Source of the DNA: Flavobacterium oncorhynchi
Lineage (GTDB): Bacteria; Bacteroidota; Bacteroidia; Flavobacteriales; Flavobacteriaceae
DNA length: 64,000 bases
Direction of reading: 5' to 3'
Assembly (NCBI RefSeq): GCF_002217355.1
Contig: NZ_MUHA01000013.1
Coordinates: 28,565-92,564 of the forward strand
Shown: positions 34,512 to 45,500 of the stretch, piece by piece
How positions within the stretch are numbered: the first letter of the stretch is position 1
How the letters are laid out: each line of letters opens with the position of its first letter
Position numbers and translations under genes: made by a program
Notes under the pieces: generated by a model
Database searches by the model: none
Told to the model about the DNA's origin: nothing
What the model saw: only the letters and a program-made list of their open reading frames with translations

Positions 34512-35519
34512 CTATTGTGCTTCTTTCATAAACTCCTCAGCCTTTTCTACCATTTTATAGCTTCCGCAGAAAAATGGAACTCTTTGATGCAGTTCTGTTG
34601 GCTGGATTTCCATAATTCTTCCAAAACCGTCTGTTGCTTTTCCTCCGGCTTGTTCTGCAATAAACGCCATTGGGTTGCATTCGTACAATAAACGCAATTT
34701 CCCTTTTGGTGCTTTTGAACTTGTTGGATAAATATAAATTCCGCCTTTAATCATATTTCGATGAAAATCTGAAACTAAACTTCCAATATATCTTGACGTA
34801 TAAGGTCTGTCTTCTTCTTCACGCTGACAATATTTGATGTAGTTTTTTACACCTTGCGGAAAATGAACATAATTCCCTTCGTTTACGGAATAGATATTTC
34901 CGTTTTCTGGAAATTTCATATTGGGATGTGAAAGGTAAAATGTACCAATTGCCGGGTTTAGTGTAAATCCGTTTACACCATGTCCAGTTGTATACACTAA
35001 CATAGTCGAAGTTCCATAAATTACATATCCTGCTGCAACTTGATTGATTCCCGGTTGTAAAAAATCCTCGCTTGTTACCGGAGTTCCTATTGGAGTAACT
35101 CTTCTAAAAACAGAAAAGATAGTTCCTAAAGAAACATTTACATCAATATTCGATGATCCGTCAAGCGGATCCATCAAGATAACGTACTTATTATTATGAC
35201 TGTTGTCGCTCCCCTGAACAGTTATAAAATCGTCGTTTTCTTCTGAAGCAATACCACAGACAATCTCACGGTTTATTAACGTCTGGATAAATACTTCGTT
35301 TGCATAGACATCTAATTTTTGCTGGTCTTCGCCTTGGATATTTTGCTCGCCTGCTGCGCCAATAATATCTACTAAACCTGCTTTGTTTACTTTATAGTTT
35401 ACGACTTTCGCCGCCAAACGTATAGAGTTGATAATTCGGGAAAGCTCCCCCGACGAATACTGAAATGCTTTTTGGTTCTCAATAATAAACTCTCCCAGTG
35501 TTTTATTGCGTTCTTCCAT
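34512..35519 (-). CDS. fbp: fructose-1,6-bisphosphatase, class I
   Basis: Gluconeogenic hydrolysis of fructose-1,6-bisphosphate to fructose-6-phosphate. The 335-residue length is standard for class I. Metal-site motif [20 protein letters not shown] is exact, ASEENDDF precedes it, and [20 protein letters not shown] and [14 protein letters not shown] form the substrate site near the C-terminus. Start at the ATG giving [10 protein letters not shown]. Transcribed divergently from the GNAT gene. Confidence 0.97.
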   Translation of the reverse strand: MEERNKTLGEFIIENQKAFQYSSGELSRIINSIRLAAKVVNYKVNKAGLVDIIGAAGEQNIQGEDQQKLDVYANEVFIQTLINREIVCGIASEENDDFITVQGSDNSHNNKYVILMDPLDGSSNIDVNVSLGTIFSVFRRVTPIGTPVTSEDFLQPGINQVAAGYVIYGTSTMLVYTTGHGVNGFTLNPAIGTFYLSHPNMKFPENGNIYSVNEGNYVHFPQGVKNYIKYCQREEEDRPYTSRYIGSLVSDFHRNMIKGGIYIYPTSSKAPKGKLRLLYECNPMAFIAEQAGGKATDGFGRIMEIQPTELHQRVPFFCGSYKMVEKAEEFMKEAQ

Positions 35520-35592
35520 TGCTATATCGTTATAGTTTTTAATTTTAAGTCACAAATATCGCTTATTTTGTGAGAATGATTTAAAAATTATT

Positions 35593-35620
35593 TTGTTAGT
35601 TTACTACTATTGTATATTTG
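35593..35620 (+). promoter_or_regulatory. promoter upstream of the GNAT gene
   Basis: TTG at 35593-35595, 17-bp spacer, TATATTTG at 35613-35620. The ATG of the GNAT gene is about 130 nt further on, so the 5' leader would be long; it contains a 17-codon frame (35692-35745) of doubtful meaning. Confidence 0.55.
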
Positions 35621-35758
35621 CTAATTAATAGCAGAAAGCAGCCTATAAAAAAATGCTTTTTTAGCTAATAAACAGTTAATAATAAGAATATATGAAATTG
35701 ATCTTGACAAAGACACAATATTATATAGGAGCGGTAAAAGAATAAAATTAGGATAGTT

Positions 35759-36247
35759 ATGAATATTAGAAAAGGGAATCCTGAAGACATGAAATATGTT
35801 TTGGGATTAATACAGGAACTGGCAATATTCGAAAATGAACCTGATGCGGTTATTATAACTGAAGAGGATTTAATACGTGATGGATTTGGAGAAAAACCGC
35901 TTTTTCATGTGTTTGTAGCTGAGATTACAAATGATTTAAATGAAAAGGAAATAGTTGGAATTGCATTGTACTATTATCGCTATTCGACTTGGAAGGGAAA
36001 AACAATCCACTTAGAAGATTTAGTTGTAAAAGAGAAAATGCGGGGTACTGGTCTTGGTTCTGCATTGTATGCCGAAATAATGAGACAAGGCAAAAGGGAC
36101 AATGTGAGAAGGGTTGAATGGAATGTTCTCGATTGGAATACTCCTGCTGTAAAATTTTACGAGAATTCAGGTGCAAAAATTCTCGACGGCTGGCAGGTTG
36201 TTCAAATGGATGAGTTAGGAATTAATACGTTCTTAGAAAAATTATAA
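35759..36247 (+). CDS. GNAT-family N-acetyltransferase
   Basis: A 162-residue acetyltransferase of the Gcn5 superfamily that would move an acetyl group from acetyl-CoA to an amine; it most resembles the diamine/spermidine acetyltransferase-like subgroup (EDLVVKEKMRGTGLGSALYAEI). The CoA-binding R/Q-x-x-G-x-G/A motif is MRGTGLGS near residue 98, and NTPAVKFYENSGA is the usual C-terminal motif. Substrate unknown. It lies before lysC but is separated from it by a strong hairpin repeat. Confidence 0.88.
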   Translation: MNIRKGNPEDMKYVLGLIQELAIFENEPDAVIITEEDLIRDGFGEKPLFHVFVAEITNDLNEKEIVGIALYYYRYSTWKGKTIHLEDLVVKEKMRGTGLGSALYAEIMRQGKRDNVRRVEWNVLDWNTPAVKFYENSGAKILDGWQVVQMDELGINTFLEKL

Positions 36248-36255
36248 AAAATACT

Positions 36256-36358
36256 TAGCCACAGATTATAAGGATTTTAAAATCTGTGACAGATCGCCAC
36301 GAATTCACGAATTTTTATTCGCAAAAATTAGAAAAAAATAATTCGTGAATTCGTGGCG
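36256..36358. repeat. long hairpin repeat before lysC (CCACGAATTCACGAATT type)
   Basis: An agccacagatt...aatctgtgac inverted pair at 36257-36290 is followed by a perfect 19-bp inverted repeat: CGCCACGAATTCACGAATT (36295-36313) with its complement at 36340-36358, 26-nt loop. The arms contain the 8-mer cacgaatt twice. The far arm ends 29 bp before the lysC ATG. A related element lies at 18880-18990. Confidence 0.8.
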
Positions 36359-36387
36359 AAAAAAAAATTAAAAATCTAAAATTAAAA

Positions 36388-37647
36388 ATGAGAGTATTTA
36401 AATTTGGTGGTGCATCTGTAAAAGATGCCGAAGGAATAAAAAACGTATACGACGTTTTACAAAAAGTAGGTTATGAAGATGTGATTTTGGTTGTTTCGGC
36501 AATGGGAAAAACAACAAATGCTCTTGAGGTTGTTATCAAGAATTATTTTGATAAATCGGCAGAGCTGAATTCATCTGTACAAGAAATAAAAAAATACCAC
36601 AACCAAATCTTATTGGATTTGTTTGAAGATGAAAAACACGAGGTTTTTACGGCTGTGAATGCGCAATTCTCAGAATTAGAATATTTCTTAGCGCATAATA
36701 AATCTCCAAATTATAATTTTGTTTACGATCAAATTGTAAGTTTTGGAGAATTAATCTCGACTACTATTTTAAGTCATTTTATGAATTTCATGGGCATTCA
36801 AACGCAATGGCTGGACGTTCGTAATTTCATTAAAACAAATGCAAACTACAGAGATGCTGAAGTAGATTGGGAAGCAACACAGCAGCTTATCAGCAAAAAT
36901 GTACCTCGAAAAATCTTAAACATCACGCAAGGATTTTTAGGTGCTGATGAAAATAATTTCACTACGACTCTAGGTCGTGAGGGTTCTGATTATACGGCAG
37001 GAATTTTTGCTTATTGCTTAAACGCCGAAAGTGTAACGATCTGGAAAGATGTACCAGGAGTTATGAATGCTGACCCGCGTTATTTTGAAAATGCAAGTTT
37101 GTTGAACCAAATTTCGTATCGCGAGGCAATCGAATTGGCTTTTTACGGCGCGACGGTTATTCACCCAAAAACGTTGCAACCATTACAGAAAAAAGAAATT
37201 CCTTTATACGTAAAATCATTTATCAACCCATTATTAAAAGGAACTTGTGTTTCTAAAGGTGTTGATCTTGAACCGCAATATCCTTGTTTTATCGTAAAAA
37301 GAGAGCAACTTTTAATTTCTCTTTCTTCGATTGATTTTTCATTTATTATGGAAGAAAACATCAGTGAGATTTTTGGGTTATTCCATGAATTCAAAATCAA
37401 AGTAAACTTGATTCAGAATTCTGCGATTAGTTTCTCTGTTTGTGTGGAAGATAAATTTGGAAATTTCGGTGATTTGAACGCTATTCTTTCGAAAAAATTC
37501 AAAGTAGATTACAGCGAAAATGTAACTTTATATACGATCCGTCACTTTACAGAAGATGCTGCACAGACTGTTGAAACAAACAAAGAAGTTTTACTAAAAC
37601 AAGTCAGCCGCGAAACCATGCAAATTGTAACTAAAGAACTAAATTAA
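36388..37647 (+). CDS. lysC: aspartate kinase (monofunctional)
   Basis: Phosphorylates aspartate, the first step to Lys, Thr, Met and diaminopimelate. The 419 residues contain the nucleotide-binding FKFGGASVKDAEGI at the N-terminus, LGREGSDYTA and DVPGVMNADPR in the kinase domain, and a shortened regulatory region (about 300-419) with ACT-like segments (EENISEIFGLFHEFKIKVNLIQNSAISFSV). There is no homoserine dehydrogenase domain. I assign the symbol for the function; feedback specificity is not visible. It is a single gene ended by a strong terminator. Confidence 0.94.
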   Translation: MRVFKFGGASVKDAEGIKNVYDVLQKVGYEDVILVVSAMGKTTNALEVVIKNYFDKSAELNSSVQEIKKYHNQILLDLFEDEKHEVFTAVNAQFSELEYFLAHNKSPNYNFVYDQIVSFGELISTTILSHFMNFMGIQTQWLDVRNFIKTNANYRDAEVDWEATQQLISKNVPRKILNITQGFLGADENNFTTTLGREGSDYTAGIFAYCLNAESVTIWKDVPGVMNADPRYFENASLLNQISYREAIELAFYGATVIHPKTLQPLQKKEIPLYVKSFINPLLKGTCVSKGVDLEPQYPCFIVKREQLLISLSSIDFSFIMEENISEIFGLFHEFKIKVNLIQNSAISFSVCVEDKFGNFGDLNAILSKKFKVDYSENVTLYTIRHFTEDAAQTVETNKEVLLKQVSRETMQIVTKELN

Positions 37648-37690
37648 TACTTTGTAAAAGGTAATTATTTCAATTCAAATATATTTTTAG

Positions 37691-37724
37691 AAAGGCTTCA
37701 CCAATAAAGTGAAGCCTTTTTAAG
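37691..37724 (+). terminator. terminator after lysC
   Basis: Perfect 11-bp stem AAAGGCTTCAC (37691-37701) with GTGAAGCCTTT (37709-37719), 7-nt loop, then a T run. Confidence 0.92.
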
Positions 37725-37839
37725 TTCCTGGCTCTATTTAAATATTTGATACGTTTTCTATAGAGATTTAAAGTTTGTCAGTTTTCTCTGTTTTTTATAC
37801 ATTTGAAAATGAAGCTCTCAAAAAACATTAAATAAAAAT

Positions 37840-38178
37840 ATGGAAATTATAACTCTGATAATTAAAAACCCTGTAGTTCTCATTTCATTAATTATAATAA
37901 TTTTATTTAAATTGTTTCCTCCAAAAAAAATAAACTCTTTTTATGGATACAGAACAATGAGTTCTATAAAAAACAAATCAAATTGGAATTTCGCGCAAAA
38001 ATACAGCGCACATCTTTTAATAATTTTATTGACTCTGTTACTTTTATTCCAAGTCTTGTTATATTTTATTTATGGAAGTACTACAACAATAGATTTATCT
38101 ATAGTTTCCTGTTTAGTGGTAAGTTTTGGAATCGTCATATATAAAACTGAAAAAAAACTAAATGCAATATCAAACTAA
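37840..38178 (+). CDS. SdpI-like membrane protein
   Basis: A 112-residue membrane protein with three transmembrane segments. The sequence FPPKKINSFYGYRTMSSIKNKSNWNFAQKYSA (shown in shortened form: INSFYGYRT, NWNFAQKYS) matches the SdpI/YfhL family, named after the Bacillus immunity protein to the SdpC toxin. No toxin gene is evident here, and most such proteins outside Bacillus have unknown roles. The next gene overlaps its 3' end. Confidence 0.82.
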   Translation: MEIITLIIKNPVVLISLIIIILFKLFPPKKINSFYGYRTMSSIKNKSNWNFAQKYSAHLLIILLTLLLLFQVLLYFIYGSTTTIDLSIVSCLVVSFGIVIYKTEKKLNAISN

Positions 38179-38431
38179 AGCAACGGTTTTTAATTTATTT
38201 TTTAAAATGAAATTTAAAATTCAAAAAGCAGTTATTTTTTTCAATAAGTATCTTTATAGTCCTACAGTTCTATTAGGAATGTTTTGGATATTTTTCTTTA
38301 AAGGAGAACCATTTTCGATTCAAAAAATAATTGATGCCCGATATGAACCAAAACTATATGTCGCAGCAATAATGGCGGTAGCTTTTCTTCTTTTTCTTAG
38401 ATATAACAAAAAGCAGAATAATAAAAAATAG
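38162..38431 (+). CDS. small hypothetical membrane protein
   Basis: An 89-residue protein with two likely membrane segments (SPTVLLGMFWIFFF at about 40 and YVAAIMAVAFLLFL near 70) and a Lys/Asn-rich tail. The listed ATG overlaps the end of the SdpI-like gene by 17 bp; an internal ATG at 38207, preceded by an A-rich stretch, may be the true start. No family recognised. Coupling with the SdpI-like gene is likely. Confidence 0.6.
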   Translation: MQYQTKATVFNLFFKMKFKIQKAVIFFNKYLYSPTVLLGMFWIFFFKGEPFSIQKIIDARYEPKLYVAAIMAVAFLLFLRYNKKQNNKK

Positions 38432-38517
38432 TGAATACTACATGGTTATAATAGTAGTGAATATGATTTGGATAAGTAAAAGCTTAACCTTTTCTAATAA
38501 ACCATATTAAATAAACT

Positions 38518-40911
38518 CTATCTCGCCCTATTATTCTCTGTCTGCTCAATTTCAGATTTCTTGTAAGTTGTCTTTTTTGAATTCCCGAAACTATAAGTCG
38601 CTATTAGTTTAAAATAATTTGTAGTATAGGTTCTGTGGTAATAAATTTGAGTCTGCCCCACTTCGTAATCACCAGAAACCATAAACTTATGAAAGATATC
38701 ATTCGCCGTAAAATTTAGTCTTAGCGCCTCTTTAAAAAAGTTTCTTTCGATACCCAGCGTAACGGTTGAACGCGGATTTTCACTTCGCAATCCATAACTT
38801 TTATCGCCAAGATACCAAGCTAATAATTGAATTTTGAAAAGATCAGGAATCGTAAAAGTATTATTTGAATACAAATAAATTTGAGGTTTAACGGGACCCA
38901 TGGCATATTCATAAAAATTATCGACTGATTTGCTTAAATTCATACTTACCGTATTTGTAGAATTCCACCATTTCACATTGAAAGACCTCGAAATCGACGT
39001 AAAAAAAGTATGTTCTTTTTCGATATTTAAAGACCTTAAAATATAACTATTCGGCGTGTCGCCCCGTAATGCAGCGCCCGAAATTGGATCAATTTTGTAT
39101 GTGTACCCAATTTTAAAATCAAACTTTTTATACATCGTACCAATTTCAAAAGCATGCGTTTTTTCAGGAAGCAAATTCGGGTTTCCTTCTATTGTCGTAA
39201 ATGGATCTTGATAAATAACATAAGGATTTAAAGCTTGGTAACGAGGTCTTGTAATTCTGGAAACATACGAAAAATGTGCTTTCCAGTCTTCTGATAAATT
39301 AAAATTCAAAAGTAGGTTTGGAAAAAAATTCTCATAATCTTTACCAAATTTCTGAACCCCATTTGCATTTGTATACAAATCATAACTTGTGCTTTCTACC
39401 CTTGCTCCAATAGAAAAATTTACTTTTTCACCCAGCATACTTCCAAAATTAAAATAAGCCGCGCTAATCTTTTCCTTGTATGTAAAATCACTCGAAAGAG
39501 TGTCGTCTAATTCAAAATCATCGGTATTAGCAATAAAAAAATCAGTTCCAGACTTTATAGCAGCATAACTAAATTTGGCTCCAAGTTCAAGTTTGGTTTT
39601 ATCACTAATTTTTTTCGAATAATCGGCTTGTGACATTACAATGTTAATGGTGCTTCCAACATCATTTTTTAGAAATCTTTTTCCATCTTTTTCCTCAACA
39701 ACACTATTTTCTTCAATAAAATCTCTTACCGTTCCGTTGTAATTCGAATATTGTGTTCCTATAAACAATGACGATCCTTTGGGGTCTGTTATCAGATTAT
39801 AATTCAAATTAATAAACTGATTCAGCAGCACATCATTTTTGGCAATATCTGTAGCATAAAAACTATTCCCAGAATTATTCGTTATTGAATTTCTGCTTTT
39901 TACTGCTCCGCCTAAATCTTCAATATTACCACTATAAGCAAGCGAAATATAACTATTCCTCGAAAAAGTATATTGAATTCCAGCTCCAAAATTTGAGTAA
40001 TTATTAAATTGCCTTTGCCAATCTGTAGTTAGAGCAGACTTCATAAAAACATCTGGATTTGGACGCGTTCTGGTGGTATACAACAATTCTCGACCTTTGC
40101 CCAATTGCAATCCGTAATTGGTTATAAAAGAAAATTTACCTTTCGTATAATTAAAATCTAAAAGGGTATTGGTGCTTGTTCCTGCAAATTTAGAAACGGT
40201 AACATGCTGGCTTGCCGTTCCCATTATACCATTTTCGATGTTTTGTTTTGTAATAATATTGACAACTGCTTTTCCTTCGGCATCGTACTTTGCTGATGGA
40301 TTTGAAATTACTTCAATTTTTGCAATCTGCGAAACTGGAATCGCTGCAAAACGTTCATAATTTATCAAGATTCCGTTGAGATAAATAATTGCTTCACCTT
40401 TGCCCAAAACGCTTATTTGTCCTTCGGCAACTACAACATTTGGAACTCGCCCTAACAATTCATTTACAGAACTGCTCGCTGCCAGAACAGTTCCTGCTAC
40501 ATTAACATCGATTGTTCCGTTTGCACCGTATTTAAGCAATGACGGCTGACTTTTTACGACTACTTCGTTTAACTGATTGTTGCTTTCTAAAACTATAATC
40601 GAGCTCAAATCGATATTTTCGGCATTTGAATAATTTATGTTCATATGCTTATCTGTAAATTCTGCTGAAGTCAATTTTAAAATTACTTCTTTTTGATTAA
40701 TATCAGATAATTGAAAAACTCCGTCTAAAAAATCCTGCTGTTTTATAATCAAGGAATCACGAACAGACAAAACAACAGCTGTTCCCATCATCAATTCGTT
40801 ATTACGATTGACCACTTTTCCAGAAATTTTTCGAATAGATTGTGCCTTTAAAAATGCACTATTAAAAAGAAAACAATATAGGTAAACGAGAACCAGAATT
40901 AAAAACCTCAT
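38518..40911 (-). CDS. TonB-dependent-receptor-like outer membrane protein
   Basis: A 797-residue outer-membrane protein: signal peptide, a carboxypeptidase-regulatory-like beta-sandwich (IRKISGKVVNRNNELMMG, about 25-110), a plug (SVNELLGRVPNVVVAEGQISVLGKGEAIIYLNG) and a long C-terminal beta-barrel region with YKKFDFKIGYTYKI-type strands. It belongs to the outer membrane beta-barrel (OMP_b-brl_3) branch of TonB receptors. The ligand is unknown. An AraC-type regulator gene stands 114 bp upstream on the same strand and probably controls it. Confidence 0.88.
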   Translation of the reverse strand: MRFLILVLVYLYCFLFNSAFLKAQSIRKISGKVVNRNNELMMGTAVVLSVRDSLIIKQQDFLDGVFQLSDINQKEVILKLTSAEFTDKHMNINYSNAENIDLSSIIVLESNNQLNEVVVKSQPSLLKYGANGTIDVNVAGTVLAASSSVNELLGRVPNVVVAEGQISVLGKGEAIIYLNGILINYERFAAIPVSQIAKIEVISNPSAKYDAEGKAVVNIITKQNIENGIMGTASQHVTVSKFAGTSTNTLLDFNYTKGKFSFITNYGLQLGKGRELLYTTRTRPNPDVFMKSALTTDWQRQFNNYSNFGAGIQYTFSRNSYISLAYSGNIEDLGGAVKSRNSITNNSGNSFYATDIAKNDVLLNQFINLNYNLITDPKGSSLFIGTQYSNYNGTVRDFIEENSVVEEKDGKRFLKNDVGSTINIVMSQADYSKKISDKTKLELGAKFSYAAIKSGTDFFIANTDDFELDDTLSSDFTYKEKISAAYFNFGSMLGEKVNFSIGARVESTSYDLYTNANGVQKFGKDYENFFPNLLLNFNLSEDWKAHFSYVSRITRPRYQALNPYVIYQDPFTTIEGNPNLLPEKTHAFEIGTMYKKFDFKIGYTYKIDPISGAALRGDTPNSYILRSLNIEKEHTFFTSISRSFNVKWWNSTNTVSMNLSKSVDNFYEYAMGPVKPQIYLYSNNTFTIPDLFKIQLLAWYLGDKSYGLRSENPRSTVTLGIERNFFKEALRLNFTANDIFHKFMVSGDYEVGQTQIYYHRTYTTNYFKLIATYSFGNSKKTTYKKSEIEQTENNRAR

Positions 40912-41025
40912 AAAATTTAATGATTAAGATTTGACTTTTTGCAGAGACAAAAGTCAGCTCTAAACCACGAAAAGAGGTAAGCGAAAGCGAAATCAGGAGT
41001 ACGAATTTATAAATTAATACTTCTG

Positions 41026-42087
41026 TTAAGCCTGTAAAGTTTGAAGCTGATAGTTTAAAGGTGTAGTTCCTGTATGTTTTTTAAAGACGGCAAAGAATGT
41101 CGATTTCGAATTAAAACCCACATCATAACCAACAGATTCTAAAGTCAATTTATCATTTGACCTTATTATTATACAAGCTTCATTTATTCTCAATTCATTT
41201 ACATAACTTGTAAAATTCTTTCCCAGATTATTATTCAAAAACTGAGACAATTGATGCGGCGTCACATTTAATTCTTTTGATAAATCCTGTAAGCTCAAAT
41301 TTGCATTTTTATACAAACTTTTCTCAATCATTTTGTTCTGGAGTTTCTCAAGTAAAAGGGCGGCTTCAGATTCTTCCATTTTCTTTCCCGAAGCTTTTTG
41401 TCCGTACAATAAGAATAAATCATCTGTTCTTTTTCGATAGAGAAGAATCGAAATTATCAAATACAAAATAAACGAAAACACAACTGCTCCGCCAATATAA
41501 ACTGCTGCTCTGGCTCCCATAATTGCTAAAAAATAAAAAAGGAACAGTAAAAAATTCGCCAGAAAAAGCATTCCAAACCATATTTCCGCCGGAGTTGTTT
41601 TTTCTTTTATATTGATGATTTTCTTTAAAATATTTCTAATGGTAAAAGCAGAAAAAAGGATATAAACAAACCATTGAAAATAAATAGTTCTGATAAAATA
41701 AGTACCCCAAAGTTCTGGATACGTTTTGTATGGATATACTATTCCAACGACTGCAATTAAAATTCCCCAAAACAAAAGTGTCAATTTCCAAGATTTGGGT
41801 AAAATCGTAACTTCATCAACGGCAGATTTTAGAAAATAATACAAACAGGGTCCAATAAAAAAACAAGCCGTAAGTCCTAACTGTAAATACAATTTTGGCA
41901 GTTCTGGATGGAAATAAACAAATACCGACTTTGCTATTCTTACGCTTAATGCAAACAAAAGCATTCCTAAGAAGTAATTTGTCAAATATTTTTTCTTCGT
42001 GAAAAAGAAAAAATAAATACTCAAAATAATTCCATTGAAAGCTCCCAATGCACTAAAAAAAAATAAAAGTTCTTTACCAGTATCCAT
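41026..42087 (-). CDS. membrane-bound AraC-family regulator
   Basis: A 353-residue protein with about seven transmembrane segments over residues 1-215 and a C-terminal AraC-type double helix-turn-helix (about 255-350): LSLQDLSKELNVTPHQLSQFLN and LESVGYDVGFNSKSTFFAVFKKHTG. It should sense a signal in the membrane and act on DNA directly, in a single protein. The neighbouring receptor gene downstream is its obvious candidate target. A -7-like TAGCTTTG lies at 42117-42110 on the minus strand. Confidence 0.9.
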   Translation of the reverse strand: MDTGKELLFFFSALGAFNGIILSIYFFFFTKKKYLTNYFLGMLLFALSVRIAKSVFVYFHPELPKLYLQLGLTACFFIGPCLYYFLKSAVDEVTILPKSWKLTLLFWGILIAVVGIVYPYKTYPELWGTYFIRTIYFQWFVYILFSAFTIRNILKKIINIKEKTTPAEIWFGMLFLANFLLFLFYFLAIMGARAAVYIGGAVVFSFILYLIISILLYRKRTDDLFLLYGQKASGKKMEESEAALLLEKLQNKMIEKSLYKNANLSLQDLSKELNVTPHQLSQFLNNNLGKNFTSYVNELRINEACIIIRSNDKLTLESVGYDVGFNSKSTFFAVFKKHTGTTPLNYQLQTLQA

Positions 42088-42109
42088 TATTCAAATTTGT
42101 TTATTCTGA

Positions 42110-42117
42110 CAAAGCTA
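42110..42117 (-). promoter_or_regulatory. -7 element of the AraC-type regulator gene
   Basis: TAGCTTTG on the minus strand, an exact TAnnTTTG match, 23 bp before the ATG at 42087. No clear -33 TTG. Confidence 0.45.
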
Positions 42118-42249
42118 AAAAAAAATGATTTCGGTTTCTTTCTTTTTTAATTATAATAGGAAATGCGATTATTCTTATAGCTGAAAATATTTAACTAATT
42201 TTATAACTCTAACAGAAAAACATCAAACAAGATCAAATATTCCAAAATC

Positions 42250-42477
42250 ATGGAAAACAACAACGAACCTTCAGAAGAAACAAAAGAAAGATGGATCAAA
42301 GATCCTAATAATTGGATTTGGGGTATTTTTTATTATAACCCAGAAGACAAAAGAATCTTTCCTCCAAAGAAAATTAAAGAGTTTGGCTGGACCACCAATT
42401 TTGCAAATCCTAATTCTGTTTTTGTATTATTAGCGATAATGGCTGTTCTTATTACCTTAGGTCGCTACCTTAATTAA
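42250..42477 (+). CDS. DUF5808-type small membrane protein
   Basis: A 75-residue protein with an N-terminal acidic soluble part and one C-terminal transmembrane helix (FVLLAIMAVLITLGRYL). The segment DPNNWIWGIFYYNPEDKR ... IKEFGWTTNFANP matches DUF5808, a small module of unknown function found at the end of membrane proteins. It is transcribed on its own, divergent from the AraC-type regulator. Confidence 0.82.
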   Translation: MENNNEPSEETKERWIKDPNNWIWGIFYYNPEDKRIFPPKKIKEFGWTTNFANPNSVFVLLAIMAVLITLGRYLN

Positions 42478-42556
42478 TTCACTTCAAACTGTAATATTCG
42501 AAGTAATAATTCCCGATTATAAATACTACTTTTGATTTTTGAGAGTCAAAGTGTTT

Positions 42557-45500
42557 ATGCTGAAAAAACTAGTGTTTTTTGTGATATTGTTTTGGTATTC
42601 TGGGCTTCAGGCTCAGGAAACTGAATCACTGTACAAAACAAAAAAAGTCGTTGCTGCAAAAGACACTATTCATCTCGAACCTTTCAGCATAAACTCCAGT
42701 TTTTTTGAGCTTTTAAACTCCAAAAACCAACCTATAGATACTGTTTTTTATAAAATAGATTTTCAAAAAGGGACATTACTTTTAAATGAAAAATTCACTT
42801 CTGCTTCAGATACTTTAATTGTCAATTATCTCAATTATCCTGATTTCCTAACAAAAGAATATGGTTTCTACAAAGACAGTCAAGTGGTAAGCAATGATAT
42901 TGATTCTGAAAAATTATACAAAATTGACAATTCCAATATTAAAAAAACCACTCCATTTGACGGTTTAAATACTTCTGGGAGTATTACTCGAGGTGTAACA
43001 ATTGGGAATAATCAAAATACGGTTTTAAACTCTAATTTAGATTTACAAATTACCGGAAAAATATCCGACAAAGTTAGTTTGCGTGCCTCGCTGCAAGACA
43101 ATAATATTCCACTTCAAGATGGCGGTTATTCTCAAAAACTAGATCAGTTTGACAATATTTTTATGGAACTTTTTACGGATGACTGGAACATTCGGGCGGG
43201 TGATGTTTTTCTAGAAAATCGGAAAACACAATTCTTGAGTTTCAACAAAAAAGTTCAAGGACTTTCTGCCAGTTTCGATTTTGATACTGAAAAAAGTAAG
43301 ACTAATGTTTTTGCGTCGGTTTCGTTTGTAAAAGGCCAATATGCTAAAAGTACTTTTACAGGTCAGGAAGGAAATCAAGGACCGTATAAACTTAAGGGTC
43401 AGAATGGCGAATTGTATGTTTTGGTAATTTCAGGTTCAGAGCGCGTTTATGTAAATGGTGTTTTGCTTAAAAGAGGTGAAAACAACGATTATGTAATTGA
43501 CTATAATGCAGGTGAAATTGTTTTTACTTCTCTTTTTACGATAACTTCAGAAATGCGTATCAATGTTGAATATCAATATTCTGAGCGCAATTACAACCGA
43601 TTAGTGACTTATGCAGGCGCAACGCATGAAAACAAAAGCTGGAGTTTTGGCGGTTATTTGTATTCTGAAAATGACATGAAAAACCAGCCGTTACAGCAAA
43701 ATCTTTCTACAGAACAAGTACAGGTTTTGGCGCAGGCGGGCGATAATCAAAACTTAATGAAAGCTCCATCGGCATATGAAGATGCTTATGCTGACAATAA
43801 AATATTATACAAAAAAAACAGTGTCAATTCTGTAGAATATTATGAGTACTCAAAAAATCCAGCGGATGTTTTATACAATGTAAAATTTAGTCTTGTGGGT
43901 AATAATCTAGGAAATTATATCATTCAAAATAATACTTCTGTTGAACGAATTTATGAATATGTTCCGCCTATAAATGGCACTCCGCAAGGAAACTATGAAC
44001 CTATTGTACAATTGGTCGCTCCAATAAAAATTCAGGTGGCGACTTTTTTAGGAAAATACAATCCTAACGAAAAAACATTGGTTGATTTTGAAATTGCCAT
44101 GAGCAATAACGACAAAAATTTATTTTCTTCAATTGACGATTCTGATAACGAAGGCATTGCTTTTAAAACGAATATTAAAAAACGTCTTTTTACAAGAAAT
44201 TGGACTTTAGATGGTTTTGCTGATTATCAATTTGTTCAAAAAGATTTTAGATCTGTAGAACGCTTGTACAACATCGAATTTAATAGGGATTGGAACTTAA
44301 ACACAGCACTTTTAGGAAATCAAAGTTTACTGGTTACGGGCTTAAACTTTGATTTGTTTGCCAAAAAAGAGACTTCTAATATTGGATTATTTACTTATCA
44401 ATTTGAGAAATTGGATTTTACCGAAAGTTATTCGGGAGCTCGCCATACCACGACCGCTTTATTCAAATTTAAAAATTGGACAATCGAGAATCAAGGCAGT
44501 TTTTTAAATAGTGATGCAACGGCATCGACTTCAAAGTTTATTAGAAATCAAACTAGAACTAAATATCATTTTGGCAAAAACTGGATTGGAGCAAGTATGC
44601 AGCTTGAAGATAATCAGGAAAAAGATAAAATTACTAATCAGTTCTCGGCGATAAGCCAGCGATTTTCTGAATATGGTGCTTTTGTCGGACGCGGAGATAG
44701 TACAAAGGTTTTTGTTGAACTAGGATATTTACAACGAAGAAATGACAGTTTGCAAAACGGGGTTTTACAGCATGTAAATAACTCGCAGACTTACTATTTA
44801 AAATCGAAGCTAATTCAAAATAAAAAAACTGATTTGGCGGTTTATGCTAGTTATCGAAATCTTGATTTTACAGATTCTAACCGAAAAAATGAGCCATCTT
44901 TAAACTCTAGGATTCTTTATAACGATCGATTCTTTAACCAATTTATGCAAATAAGCAGTGCTTATGAAACCAGTTCTGGAACCATCGCTCAACAAGAATT
45001 CACTTATATTGAAGTTCCTGCCGGGCAAGGCGTTTATACTTGGAATGATTATAATGGTAATGGGATTCAGGAATTGGAAGAATTTGAAATTGCGGCTTTT
45101 CCAGATCAGGCAAAGTTTATTCGAATCTTTTTACCGAATCGTGTTTACATCAAAACCAATCAAAATAAATTTTCACAATCTGTTGTACTGAATCCGCTGC
45201 AATGGCAAAATGAAAAAGGATTTAAGAAAATCATATCCTATTTCTACAATCAAACTTCTTTTATCATGGATCGAAAAGTGAAAAGTGAAGGTGATCTGGA
45301 GTTAAATCCTTTTTATTCTTCAGATGAAAATATTCTGGGTTTGAATTCGAGTTTTAGAAACAGTTTATTCTACAATCGAGGCAAACAAAAACATTCTGTT
45401 ACGTATTCGTATCTTATCAATAACGGAAAAAGTTTACTTTCAATTGGCTCACAGAATGTCAAAAACAATTCGCATCAATTGCAATACACGCATTTGTATC

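Noticed and set aside
35692..35745. 17-codon frame (MKLILTKTQYYIGAVKE) in the GNAT leader
   Set aside because: No enrichment for a regulatory amino acid and no alternative hairpins were found, so a leader-peptide role is not supported.
37840..38431. SdpI-like gene as part of a toxin-immunity system
   Set aside because: No SdpC-like toxin or maturation gene is nearby; the SdpI fold is common in unrelated contexts.
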